NCBI RefSeq assembly: GCF_024199845.1
Contig: NZ_JANADO010000001.1
Coordinates: forward strand, 2,976,001-3,040,000
Reading direction: 5' to 3'
Length of the DNA: 64,000 bases
Source of the DNA: Bradyrhizobium sp. CCGB12
Lineage (GTDB): Bacteria > Pseudomonadota > Alphaproteobacteria > Rhizobiales > Xanthobacteraceae
The first letter of the stretch is position 1. Each line of letters starts with the position of its first letter. The position numbers and the translations under genes were made by a program. This document shows, one piece after another, positions 45,348-52,934 of the stretch. The notes under the pieces were generated by a model. The model ran no database searches. It saw nothing but the letters and a program-made list of their open reading frames with translations, and was not told the origin of the DNA.

Positions 45348-45890
45348 ATGACGGCTAAACCTGCATTGGACGACTTGGAGGCTGTCCGCGCGGTGGTAAC
45401 GGCTCTTGCAGATTTTGATGCCGCTGACCAAGAGAGAATATTGCGTTGGACGAGAGAGAAGCTCGGCCTTCCAATGGAAGTGGGCAATAGCTCTGGTCCT
45501 GCAACAAGAGCAACCAACCCATCTCCAACGGAAACGGCTCAACCCGCGTCTGCATCGACGCATTCCACGAACATAAAGACGTTCGTTACGGCCAAAAATC
45601 CCAAAAGTGACAGTCAGTTCGCAGCGACGGTAGCTTTCTTTTACAAATTTGAAGCCGCTGAAGGAGAACGAAGGCCGTCGATCAGTTCGACAGACTTGCA
45701 AGATGCATGTCGCAAGGTAGGCCGCGAGCGTCTAACAACTCCGAGCAAGACTCTGTTGAACGCACATGCTCAAGGTTATTTGGACAAGGCGGGAGAGCGC
45801 GGAACCTATACCTTAAATACAGTAGGCGAAAACCTCGTAGCTATGGCGCTTCCAGAGACTAATTCGTCCGGCCGCGCTTCGCGCAAATGA
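45348..45890 (+). CDS. Hypothetical protein with probable winged-helix-like C-terminal domain
   Basis: 180 residues from the ATG at 45348, with GAGG 6 bases upstream. Residues 1-40 look helical (LDDLEAVRAVVTALADFD, QERILRWTREKLG). A Ser/Thr/Pro-rich linker follows (about 48-75). The C-terminal 95 residues form a compact unit (SQFAATVAFFYKFEA, SSTDLQDACRKVGRERL, SKTLLNAHAQGYLDKAG, GTYTLNTVGENLVAMALP) that reads as a winged helix: helices followed by an RGTYTLN beta wing. It could be a DNA-binding regulator or adaptor of the accessory cluster; no family name is assigned. Base composition is clearly lower in GC than the flanking nrdJ. The next gene starts 22 bases later. Confidence 0.7.
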   Translation: MTAKPALDDLEAVRAVVTALADFDAADQERILRWTREKLGLPMEVGNSSGPATRATNPSPTETAQPASASTHSTNIKTFVTAKNPKSDSQFAATVAFFYKFEAAEGERRPSISSTDLQDACRKVGRERLTTPSKTLLNAHAQGYLDKAGERGTYTLNTVGENLVAMALPETNSSGRASRK

Positions 45891-45911
45891 GGCGACCGCA
45901 ATGAGCATCAT

Positions 45912-46715
45912 ATGACAGATGCGGTATCGGCACTGGATGCTGCTATTGCAGAGATTGATCGACTGACGCGCGTTCTCAAGAAGGAACGAAATCAAGCACA
46001 GGTCCGGTCGTCTGACGAACGCGCGTTAGCTAAAGCGACCGCGCACACTTGGTTCAGAAATCATCGACCTCCCGTTGCTGAGCATGTGTCTGAGCAGGAT
46101 GTTCAATCTCTTGACGCAGACTTTAGATCCATATTCGAAGCATCGGAGCGCGCCGGGACTCGGACGAAGTATCTCTCAACACTTAAATCCATGCGTAGCA
46201 AAACGCTTCGCCTGCGGTCGATCTGCTTAGGATCGGCGCCGATCAACCATCCAAACGCAGATCAGCCGCCAGATTTTTCACCGCTGATCTCAGATGCCGC
46301 CATGCAGGAAATCCTCTTGGCTCGCTGGACCGAATGCACGCTCTGTCTTCATGCAAAAGCAGCTCTAGCAGCGACGGTCATGATGGGGGGACTCCTCGAG
46401 GCTATTCTGCTGGCGCGAGTAAATTCGGAGCACGACAAAGCAAACGTTTTTAAGGCTAAGGCCGCCCCGCGCGATCCTCAGGGCAAAACAAAGCAACTAA
46501 AAGAATGGATGTTGAGCGACTACATCAAGGTCGCTCACGAAATGAAATGGGTTTCAGTATCAGTGAAGGACGTCGGAGAAGTCTTACGTGACTATAGAAA
46601 TTATATCCATCCGTACAAGCAGCTCAGTCACAACACCCACTTGAACCCAGACGACGCCCAGCTCTTCTGGGAAGTATGTAAGAACATCACCCGCCAATTG
46701 ATCCAGAGTAGGTAG
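45912..46715 (+). CDS. HEPN-like domain protein (putative RNase/abortive-infection type)
   Basis: 267 residues. The N-terminus is a coiled coil (AIAEIDRLTRVLKKERNQ). The C-terminal 140 residues are helical, with a LHAKAALAATVMMGGLLEAILL helix pair and, near the end, EVLRDYRNYIHPYKQ. The R-x6-H arrangement (R-DYRNYI-H, with a second Arg in RNYIH) is the hallmark of HEPN nucleases and of Abi_C-like proteins, many of which are toxins or antiviral RNases. Family assignment is from this motif and helical context, not from a search. It lies 22 bases after the winged-helix gene; a palindromic repeat and a DUF2971-like gene follow. Composition is lower GC than the core genome, suggesting transfer. 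Confidence 0.65.
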   Translation: MTDAVSALDAAIAEIDRLTRVLKKERNQAQVRSSDERALAKATAHTWFRNHRPPVAEHVSEQDVQSLDADFRSIFEASERAGTRTKYLSTLKSMRSKTLRLRSICLGSAPINHPNADQPPDFSPLISDAAMQEILLARWTECTLCLHAKAALAATVMMGGLLEAILLARVNSEHDKANVFKAKAAPRDPQGKTKQLKEWMLSDYIKVAHEMKWVSVSVKDVGEVLRDYRNYIHPYKQLSHNTHLNPDDAQLFWEVCKNITRQLIQSR

Positions 46716-46717
46716 AC

Positions 46718-46799
46718 CGTGGGATGGGTAGAGCGAAGCGAAACCCATCAACAGCAACCAAGCAACGATGGGTTTCGCAAGGGCTCGACCCATCCTACG
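46718..46799. repeat. Palindromic repeat (GGATGGGTAGAGCGAAGCG family)
   Basis: GTGGGATGGGTAGAGCGAAG with AAACCCATC at the left faces GATGGGTTTCGC and CGACCCATCCTACGG at the right, giving nested inverted repeats. It lies between the HEPN-like and DUF2971-like genes. Related copies occur near 52.7, 61.6 and 62.1 kb. Confidence 0.8.
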
Positions 46800-46814
46800 G
46801 GCTGAGGAACAGCA

Positions 46815-47723
46815 ATGCAAAACGCGTCGGACGGTGTAAAGACAAGCCCAATCTCCAATTACATTTGGGAGACTCAGACACCACCATCACTCCTGTGGCA
46901 CTACACAAACGCCGATGCACTTCTGGGCATTGCCCGAAATCAAGTCTTATGGTGCACGGAATACCGCTATCTCAACGATAGAAAGGAAATTTCTGCCTTT
47001 GCGATCCATTTGATCGCCCGCATTCGCGAAGAACTCGTAGCAATATTCGGAAGAGAAACGAGCGACAGTATCGCGGAGTTTGTCACGACCCTCTACAACA
47101 CTTGGAACATATTTATTTGCTCGTTCTGTTTAGACGCGGATCGAAACGAACACTGGTATCAGTACGCAGGTAAGGCAGGATACTCGCTCGGATTTGACAC
47201 CTACCAGCTCAAGGCCTTGGCGGACAGCCAAGGCTTCACACTCGGACCTACGTTATATGGAGAATCAACCGCAATTAATATTGCGACTGCTGTACTGAAG
47301 GACAACCTGCACAAACTCGAAGCCATAGAGCGCCCGATTACTGAGAGCAACTATAATGAGGTTGTTAGCTTTCTTTGTCGATTGACGCTTGGCTATGCCC
47401 CCTTTTTCAAAGCTGAGTCTTTCGAACGAGAACGCGAATGGCGGCTTGTTCGCGCTACCGGAATTGACGGAGACAACAAGATGCAATTCCGATCAAAGCT
47501 ACCATTTGGGCTCGTCGGCTATCTTCCATTCAGCCTCCTTGCCAAAAAAGAGAGGCAAGACCAACCCAACCACAATGAAAGGAATACCCTCATTCCAAGA
47601 CTTATGATCGGCCCTGGCAATGAGACGACCGAATTTACACGAGCGGCTCACGCGTACCGCCTACTCGCGCAGAATGGATTCGACGCCGAGGTTGGTGAAA
47701 CGAGCTCTTCGCTCCGTCTCTAA
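46815..47723 (+). CDS. DUF2971-like protein of the accessory cluster
   Basis: 302 residues from the ATG at 46815, with GAGGA 7 bases upstream. The N-terminal pattern LWHYTNADALLGIARNQVLW followed by EYRYLNDRKE is that of DUF2971 proteins, as is the later ICSFCLDADRNEHWYQYAG and EREREWRLV. The family has no established biochemical function and is often found in variable, defence-related genome regions; any enzymatic idea (the H-Y-T start is faintly reminiscent of ADP-ribosyltransferase folds) is speculation. It is separated by about 100 bases and a repeat from the HEPN-like gene, so it may or may not be co-transcribed with it. Codon use is AT-richer than neighbours. Confidence 0.65.
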   Translation: MQNASDGVKTSPISNYIWETQTPPSLLWHYTNADALLGIARNQVLWCTEYRYLNDRKEISAFAIHLIARIREELVAIFGRETSDSIAEFVTTLYNTWNIFICSFCLDADRNEHWYQYAGKAGYSLGFDTYQLKALADSQGFTLGPTLYGESTAINIATAVLKDNLHKLEAIERPITESNYNEVVSFLCRLTLGYAPFFKAESFEREREWRLVRATGIDGDNKMQFRSKLPFGLVGYLPFSLLAKKERQDQPNHNERNTLIPRLMIGPGNETTEFTRAAHAYRLLAQNGFDAEVGETSSSLRL

Positions 47724-47771
47724 GAGGCGCGCATTTTCCTTCCTGGCTTGTCCTTGCCTGCAGGAGAGCAC

Positions 47772-47870
47772 ATGTCCCGTCGTATCCTGAGTTACGAGAC
47801 AATGCACCAAATTGGTCTGCTGGTGCCAGATCGGCTAGTTCCGCTGACTTTCACACCCGCTCCGGATTGA
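47772..47870 (+). CDS. Possible small protein of 32 residues
   Basis: An ATG at 47772 preceded by GGAG at good spacing opens a 33-codon frame (MSRRILSYETMHQIG ... FTPAPD) ending in TGA. It lies in the 299-base gap between the DUF2971-like and ParB-like genes. It has no recognised family and may be a decayed gene end or chance; the rest of this gap shows nothing clear. Confidence 0.25.
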   Translation: MSRRILSYETMHQIGLLVPDRLVPLTFTPAPD

Positions 47871-48022
47871 GTGCACTGCCCTCCGCGATGGCATCCTGGT
47901 TCCGGCTTCGCTGCTCATCAATAAGCACCGCCGAAATTACCTTTGCGGTTGACCGCTTCACCTCTAAACTCCGACCTCACCGGCATGAGTTCCGACGGCC
48001 CCGGTAGAAGCGGAGTAAACTT

Positions 48023-48538
48023 ATGCCCAAACCGGAAAGCTTCCCGATCGAGAAGATCTTCGTTCCCACGAAGCAGAAGAAGGCCATCAAGCCCGAGACC
48101 GTCGCTGAGATCGCGGAAAGTATTCTGGACATCGGACAACAGGCCCCCATTTCCATCAGGCTCGACGGAGACCGCCTCGTTCTGGTCGAGGGACTGCATC
48201 GGCTCGAAGCCTGCAAGGCGCTCGGCGAGACGACCATTCTCGGCGTCCTTGTTACGGCCGAGCTTGCTCAACACAAGCCGCAGCTAGCCGAAAGACCCGA
48301 AGTCGAGGCAGAGCGCCTCAAGATGGCGCGATTGAAGCAGTTGCGCCTGGAGAAGGAAGCCGCAGAGGCATCGACCGCTGCCTTGAAGGGTGCTGGCGCA
48401 ACGGAGGCGTCGCGCACCCGCCAGACGAAAGGCGTCCGCGACAATCCGAAGGCATCAGCGGGCCGGACTGCGAAAGCGCCACCGAAAACATTGTCGGACT
48501 GGATCACGCAGCAAAAGGGCAGCGGCGGCCGCTACTGA
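48023..48538 (+). CDS. ParB N-terminal-like domain protein
   Basis: 171 residues. The first 85 residues are a ParB/Srx-type domain: FPIEKIFVPTKQKKAIKPET, SILDIGQQAPISIRLDGD and the diagnostic GLHRLEACKALG (GxHR motif that binds CTP or ATP in ParB-like proteins). The rest is Lys/Ala-rich, ending SDWITQQKGSGGRY, without a ParB HTH. It is therefore not a chromosome-partitioning ParB but a stand-alone ParB-like nucleotide-binding protein, as often seen on mobile or accessory DNA. It converges on gapR with an 82-base gap. Confidence 0.82.
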   Translation: MPKPESFPIEKIFVPTKQKKAIKPETVAEIAESILDIGQQAPISIRLDGDRLVLVEGLHRLEACKALGETTILGVLVTAELAQHKPQLAERPEVEAERLKMARLKQLRLEKEAAEASTAALKGAGATEASRTRQTKGVRDNPKASAGRTAKAPPKTLSDWITQQKGSGGRY

Positions 48539-48620
48539 TTGCCGGGATCAGCTCGTCGTCGTCCTGCGAGAGCGATAGCCGCAAGCCGCGGCTACCTCTC
48601 CCTGCATTATCGCGATCCTC

Positions 48621-48887
48621 TCACGCCGCTTTCGCCTGCTCCGGCGAGGCCGTCTCCATCGCGCGCATGTAGAGGTCGAGCAGGCTTTCGCGCTCGTCGC
48701 GCTCGTTCTTGTCTTCCTTGCGCAGCTTGATGATCTCCTTGAGGATCTTCACGTCGAAGCCCTCGCCCTTGGCTTCCGCGAAGACTTCCTTCTTCTGTTC
48801 GCTCAACTCCTGCATTTCGCTGTCGAGGTTCTCGATCCGCTCGACGAAGGAACGGATCTTGCCGCCGGGAATGGTGATGTCGGACAT
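48621..48887 (-). CDS. gapR: GapR-family (DUF2312) nucleoid-associated protein
   Basis: 88 residues, matching the length of Caulobacter GapR. The DUF2312 pattern is plain: a coiled coil (FVERIENLDSEMQELSEQ), then KEVFAEAKGEGFDVKILK, IIKLRKEDKNERDERE and LLDLYMRAME. GapR forms tetramers that clamp overtwisted, AT-rich DNA and help replication and gyrase. The ParB-like gene next door is also DNA-related. Several DUF2312 copies are common in Bradyrhizobium, so this may be a paralogue rather than the main GapR. Confidence 0.9.
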   Translation of the reverse strand: MSDITIPGGKIRSFVERIENLDSEMQELSEQKKEVFAEAKGEGFDVKILKEIIKLRKEDKNERDERESLLDLYMRAMETASPEQAKAA

Positions 48888-49348
48888 GGTGCCTCTTTGC
48901 TGACTGAGGTCGTGAAAATGACCGCAAAGAAATGACCAATGTGTTAACCTCGCAGCCAGGCGTAGGCGAGTTTCAGGTGATCGCCGGGCAACGCTGAGGC
49001 GATCGTCCTCGCAGGCGATGTCGCCGACGTCAGCCCCGCGAGATGCCGGCTTGTTCCTGAACAGCGATTGGATTTGAAGCGCAACGCGCTGCGGCTTCAG
49101 CTAGCCTTCTCTGTAGATGCTAGGTGACACCAGCTGCATGGCCTTCATGTCTCGACGATGACACCACGTCGACGCCGCCGACTGCACGCGGCGGTTCCAT
49201 GCAGCCAAACTCTCTCCCGAATTCCTGCAAATCTCTGCCATCTACCGGAGGTAGATTGCTGCCGGTGAAGCGTGGTCAACAACGCGACTTGCAAGAAAAT
49301 CTGCAGGCGTCAGGCCCCGCTTCCGACAATGGAAATGGGAGTTACGCC
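48888..49348 (+). other. 461-base spacer: gapR promoter side and leader of the first RTX-like gene
   Basis: No gene is seen. From about 49240 on, the sequence is the 5' leader of the first RTX-like gene, and about 110 bases of it are repeated in front of the second copy. A GCGATTGGATTTGAAGC segment at about 49065 recurs as GCGATTGGATTTGAAGCC near 54005. Confidence 0.5.
49240..49256. promoter_or_regulatory. Inverted repeat in the leader of RTX-like gene 1
   Basis: ATCTAC-CGGAG-GTAGAT, a perfect 6-bp inverted repeat 92 bases before the start codon. A matching element lies at the same distance before gene 2. It could be an operator or an RNA hairpin. Confidence 0.5.
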
Positions 49349-50551
49349 ATGCAGCATCTGCCGAACGACACCTTCGACGTCACCCTTGACCAGTTTGGTC
49401 AAATCGAGACCGTGTACGGAGACCCCGGCTTTCCCGCAGCCAAGGACGTCTTCGGTGGTAACGACACCGTGACGGCTACCGTCACCGAGCTCAATACGAG
49501 ACTGACGATCTTCGGCGACGACCACACGATGCTGCTTGGTCATTCGCAAGGCGGAAACGACACGCTCTTCGCCGACATCAGCGGCGGATGGAACACCGCC
49601 CTCGTGGTCGGCGATACCCAATCGATGATCGACGACGCCAAGGGCGGCAATGACACCATCGTCGCGGATGCCCATGGCACGGTCTACACCGCCGTCTCGG
49701 CCTTCGGCGACGTCGCGGGCGATATGTCGGGCAATGCGCAGGGCGGCAACGACGACATCACGGGCTCGATCGGGTGGCGCGGCGGCGCCAACCTGTTCGC
49801 CGGCGATGCCGGCGGTTCCATGATCGACACCTCGCACGGCGGCAACGACACGCTCGATGTCAGCGTGCTCACCATCGACGGCGGGGCGACCGTCAGCGGC
49901 GACGCCATCGGTGCCCTGCGCGGCCTTGCGCAAGGCGGCAACGACAATCTGACCGTGACGCTGGACGGCGACAGCCCCATATCCGGTGCAAGCCTGTCGG
50001 GGGATTCGTCGACGTCCCTGATGGATTTTGCCAAAGGCGGCGACGATGTCCTCACCGTCAAGATCGACGGCCAGAACGCGGATGCGATCTCGTCGATGTA
50101 CGGCGATGCGCCGACCATGACGGGCAATTCCCATGGTGGCAACGATATCCTCACCGGCGGCGCGGGTCGCGATTTCATGTATGGCGATGCACGGACCTAT
50201 GAGCCCGCCTCGCCTGGCTCAATCACCGGCGGCATGGATACGCTGAACGGCGGAGCCGGCAACGACCAGCTGTGGGGCGGAGGGAACAGCGACTTGTTCG
50301 TCTTCAACAAAGGTTCCGGCAACGACGTGATCAACGACTTCGATCAGGGCAACAAGGCCGTCGGCAGCACCGCGGTGGAACACGACCTGATCGACGTGCA
50401 CGCCTACGGATTTGCGGACTGGACCGCACTGTCGAGCCTGATCAGCGACAATGCCGCCGGCGATGCCGTGGTTCATCTCGCGGCCAACGACACGATCACG
50501 CTGGACGGGGTTCAGGCGGCCAATTTGCATCCGACCGACTTCATCATCTGA
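49349..50551 (+). CDS. RTX-like repeat protein, probable type I-secreted, copy 1
   Basis: 400 residues from the ATG at 49349, with GGGAG upstream. It lacks a signal peptide. Six or more imperfect repeats of about 40-45 residues carry GGNDTL/GGNDDI motifs followed by alternating hydrophobic residues and then GD(A)xG turns (for example QGGNDDITGSIGW, HGGNDTLDVSVL). A more classical calcium-binding stretch follows (GGAGRDFMYGDA, GGAGNDQLWGGGNSDLFVF), and then the serralysin-type C-terminal module (GSGNDVINDFDQG ... DTITLDGVQAANLHPTDFII), which acts as a type I secretion signal. No secretion genes are adjacent. The role may be surface adhesion or biofilm; no catalytic domain is visible. Confidence 0.8.
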   Translation: MQHLPNDTFDVTLDQFGQIETVYGDPGFPAAKDVFGGNDTVTATVTELNTRLTIFGDDHTMLLGHSQGGNDTLFADISGGWNTALVVGDTQSMIDDAKGGNDTIVADAHGTVYTAVSAFGDVAGDMSGNAQGGNDDITGSIGWRGGANLFAGDAGGSMIDTSHGGNDTLDVSVLTIDGGATVSGDAIGALRGLAQGGNDNLTVTLDGDSPISGASLSGDSSTSLMDFAKGGDDVLTVKIDGQNADAISSMYGDAPTMTGNSHGGNDILTGGAGRDFMYGDARTYEPASPGSITGGMDTLNGGAGNDQLWGGGNSDLFVFNKGSGNDVINDFDQGNKAVGSTAVEHDLIDVHAYGFADWTALSSLISDNAAGDAVVHLAANDTITLDGVQAANLHPTDFII

Positions 50552-50569
50552 GGAAGCAAACCTCCGCCT

Positions 50570-50584
50570 TCTACCGAAAGTAGA
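50570..50584. promoter_or_regulatory. Inverted repeat in the leader of RTX-like gene 2
   Basis: TCTAC-CGAAA-GTAGA, an inverted repeat 89 bases before the GTG start and only 18 bases after the stop of gene 1. The stem matches that at 49241-49255 while the loop differs, so the pairing, not the loop, is conserved. Confidence 0.5.
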
Positions 50585-50673
50585 TTCGTCTCCGTGAAGC
50601 GTGGTCACAGCACGTCGCGCAAGAATTTTGCCGACGTCCGGCCCGCTTCCGACAATGAAATGGGAGTTACGCC

Positions 50674-51879
50674 GTGCAACATCTGCCGAACGACACCATC
50701 GACGTCCTGCTCGACCAGTTTGGCCAAATCGAAAGCCTCAACGGAGATCCGAACTTTCCGACCACCACGGACGCCTGGGGCGGCAACGACACCGTGACGG
50801 CAACCATCACCGAGCCCACAGCAGAGGTCACGATCTTCGGCGACGACAACACGACGCTGCATGGCCAGTCCCACGGCGGCAACGACACGCTCACGGTCAA
50901 CTTCAACTACGGCTGGAACGCCGCCCTCGTGGTCGGCGATGCCCAGGCGATGACCGACGACGCCAGGGGCGGCAACGACACGATCAGTACCGAGAACCAC
51001 TCGTTGTACACCAACGTACATGCTTTCGGCGACGTCGCCGGCGACATGTCGGGCAATTCGCACGGCGGCAGTGACACCATCACCGGCGCAGTGGGTTGGC
51101 GAGCCTACGACAATGTGTACGCCGGCGATGCCGGAGGTTCCATGAGCGGCGCGGCGCAGGGCGGCAATGACACGCTCGTCGTCAGTGTGGACACCCGAGA
51201 AGGTTCAGCGCATGCCAGCGGCGACGCCACCGGCTCCATCGGCGGCGATGCGCATGGCGGCAACGACAACATCACTCTCACCTTCGGCAGCGACATTGTC
51301 TTGACCGGCGGATATGGGTACGGAGATTCGGCGACCTCGCTGACCGACAATGCCCAAGGGGGAGATGACATTCTCACACTTGAGACAAATGTCCCCGACA
51401 CGCTCCAACTTTCGCACCCGGCGCTCTACGGCGATGCTCCAACCATGTCCGGCAATGCCCATGGCGGCAACGATCTTCTCACCGGCGGGGTAACCGGTGA
51501 TTCCCTGTATGGCGATGCCGCGCAGTACAACCCCGCGAGGCCGGGCTCAATCACCGGCGGCAGAGATGTGCTCAACGGCGGCGCCGGCGACGACAAGCTT
51601 TCGGGCGGAGGAAACAGCGACACCTTCGTCTTCAACACCGGCTCCGGTAACGACCTCATCACCGATTTCGATCAGGGCAACAAGGCGGTCGGCAGCACCG
51701 CGGCCGAGAACGATCTGATCAATGTGCACGACTACGGGTTTGCGGACTGGGCGGCGCTGTCGAAAATGATCAGCGACAATGCCGCCGGCGATGCCGTGGT
51801 TCACCTCTCGGCCAACGACACCATCACCCTCGATGGCGTTCACGCCGCGAGCCTGCACCAGACCGACTTCCTCATCTGA
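50674..51879 (+). CDS. RTX-like repeat protein, probable type I-secreted, copy 2
   Basis: 401 residues from a GTG at 50674, which aligns exactly with the ATG of copy 1 and has the same TGGGAG site. It is a paralogue of copy 1 over the full length: the start HLPNDTIDVLLDQFGQIE, repeat units (SHGGNDTLTVNFNYG, RGGNDTISTENHS), the calcium-binding part (GGAGDDKLSGGGNSDTFVF) and the C-terminal secretion-type module are all conserved, while the middle repeats have diverged. It probably arose by tandem duplication including the leader. A palindromic hairpin follows the stop by 17 bases. Confidence 0.8.
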   Translation: MQHLPNDTIDVLLDQFGQIESLNGDPNFPTTTDAWGGNDTVTATITEPTAEVTIFGDDNTTLHGQSHGGNDTLTVNFNYGWNAALVVGDAQAMTDDARGGNDTISTENHSLYTNVHAFGDVAGDMSGNSHGGSDTITGAVGWRAYDNVYAGDAGGSMSGAAQGGNDTLVVSVDTREGSAHASGDATGSIGGDAHGGNDNITLTFGSDIVLTGGYGYGDSATSLTDNAQGGDDILTLETNVPDTLQLSHPALYGDAPTMSGNAHGGNDLLTGGVTGDSLYGDAAQYNPARPGSITGGRDVLNGGAGDDKLSGGGNSDTFVFNTGSGNDLITDFDQGNKAVGSTAAENDLINVHDYGFADWAALSKMISDNAAGDAVVHLSANDTITLDGVHAASLHQTDFLI

Positions 51880-51896
51880 GCGCGTTGCTCTGGAAC

Positions 51897-51927
51897 CATC
51901 TCGCCCCGCCCACAGCGGGGCGAGATG
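51897..51927. terminator. Strong palindromic hairpin after the RTX-like genes
   Basis: CATCTCGCCCCGC (51897-51909) pairs perfectly with GCGGGGCGAGATG (51915-51927). No T-run follows on either strand, so termination is less certain than the stem strength suggests. Confidence 0.55.
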
Positions 51928-52062
51928 CGGGGTTGCCCCTGGTGCCGATGCCCGGCAAATTCTCACCACATGGCCGCCACGCAAGCGACAACCGACAATC
52001 GCGATTTCAGCGCAAACGCGACGGAGGCTTGCGGCTTCAGCGATATTCAGGAGCCATTTGCA

Positions 52063-52641
52063 ATGTTGAGTGCGGTAGAAAATAAGCCAACGGGAAAATC
52101 CGGCCGGCGCGGCGGGAAGAAGAAAAAGGCCGGGCAACGGACCGGGGCCGTCGAGCAACACACAAGCGCAGCGCATCACTCGCCGGATGCCTCGGCGGAG
52201 ATCAGCCAAGAGACCAGGCAAGAGACCGAGCAAGAGATCAGGCAAGAGCCAAGCCGACAGATCAGTGCGCAGGTACCTTCGGCCGCAGCCTTGCCCGACG
52301 AGGCTTCCGGGATGGAGATCGCTGCAAGCCCGCCCGTCGCACCGGTGGAACCCTCCCCGGCCAGCACGCAGGCGATTGCCAATGCCTATAGCGACTATCT
52401 CAGGACGTCGCTTGAGCGCGCCTGGGCCTTCCTGGGAAAGCTCGCGGCGGCGCGCTCACCCGTCGAGGCCTTTGAGCTTCAGATGGAGTACGCGAAACAG
52501 GCGTCCGATTCGTTTGTCGCCGAATCCCAGAAGATCGCCGAGTTGCATGAACAATTGACCAGACAAAGGGTCATGCATTTTGAGGGGTTCGTGGCCAGGC
52601 TCACCCAGACGACGCTCGAAATCCGCGCAACCCGTCACTAA
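52063..52641 (+). CDS. Phasin-like protein
   Basis: 192 residues from the ATG at 52063, with AGGAG 9 bases upstream. The N-terminal 100 residues are disordered: a basic patch (KSGRRGGKKKKAG), an Gln/Glu-rich repeat (EISQETRQETEQEIRQE) and an Ala/Pro segment. The C-terminal 85 residues form an amphipathic helical unit (ANAYSDYLRTSLERAWAFLG, SPVEAFELQMEYAKQASDS, ESQKIAELHEQLTRQ) like Phasin_2 proteins that coat polyhydroxyalkanoate granules. No PHA synthase is nearby. The basic N-terminus may also bind nucleic acid, as some phasins do; this is inference. Confidence 0.7.
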   Translation: MLSAVENKPTGKSGRRGGKKKKAGQRTGAVEQHTSAAHHSPDASAEISQETRQETEQEIRQEPSRQISAQVPSAAALPDEASGMEIAASPPVAPVEPSPASTQAIANAYSDYLRTSLERAWAFLGKLAAARSPVEAFELQMEYAKQASDSFVAESQKIAELHEQLTRQRVMHFEGFVARLTQTTLEIRATRH

Positions 52642-52700
52642 CGACAGCTGCGTATTCCGGCGCCGCGGGCCCGGAAGCCCGCAGGATCAGTAGAACCCTT

Positions 52701-52774
52701 GCGAAACCCATCGTGCGCTCATCGGCGTTGATGGGCTTCGCTCCGCTCGCCCCATCCTGCGAACTGCGCTTTGC
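52701..52774. repeat. Palindromic repeat copy (GAAACCCATC / CCCATCCTGCG family)
   Basis: GCGAAACCCATCGTGCG and GTTGATGGGCTTCGCTCCGC form inverted halves; the tail CCCATCCTGCGAACTGCGCT resembles the end of the copy at 62.1 kb. Confidence 0.7.
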
Positions 52775-52934
52775 ACGGTCGCGGAGCTAACCCACCCGAC
52801 GCGCTCGCTCCGCCCGCTCCCCGGCCCGCCATAATTTTTCCTTTGCACACGCGTTGTGTTGGACAGCGGCGAGACCTATCCTTCCAGTGATCGGACTGCC
52901 TCCCATTGACGCCGACCGGATGGAGAGCGCATCG

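Noticed and set aside
46718..46799. Attachment site or transposon end next to the DUF2971-like gene
   Set aside because: The palindrome belongs to a dispersed repeat family with copies elsewhere in the window, and no integrase or target duplication is visible.
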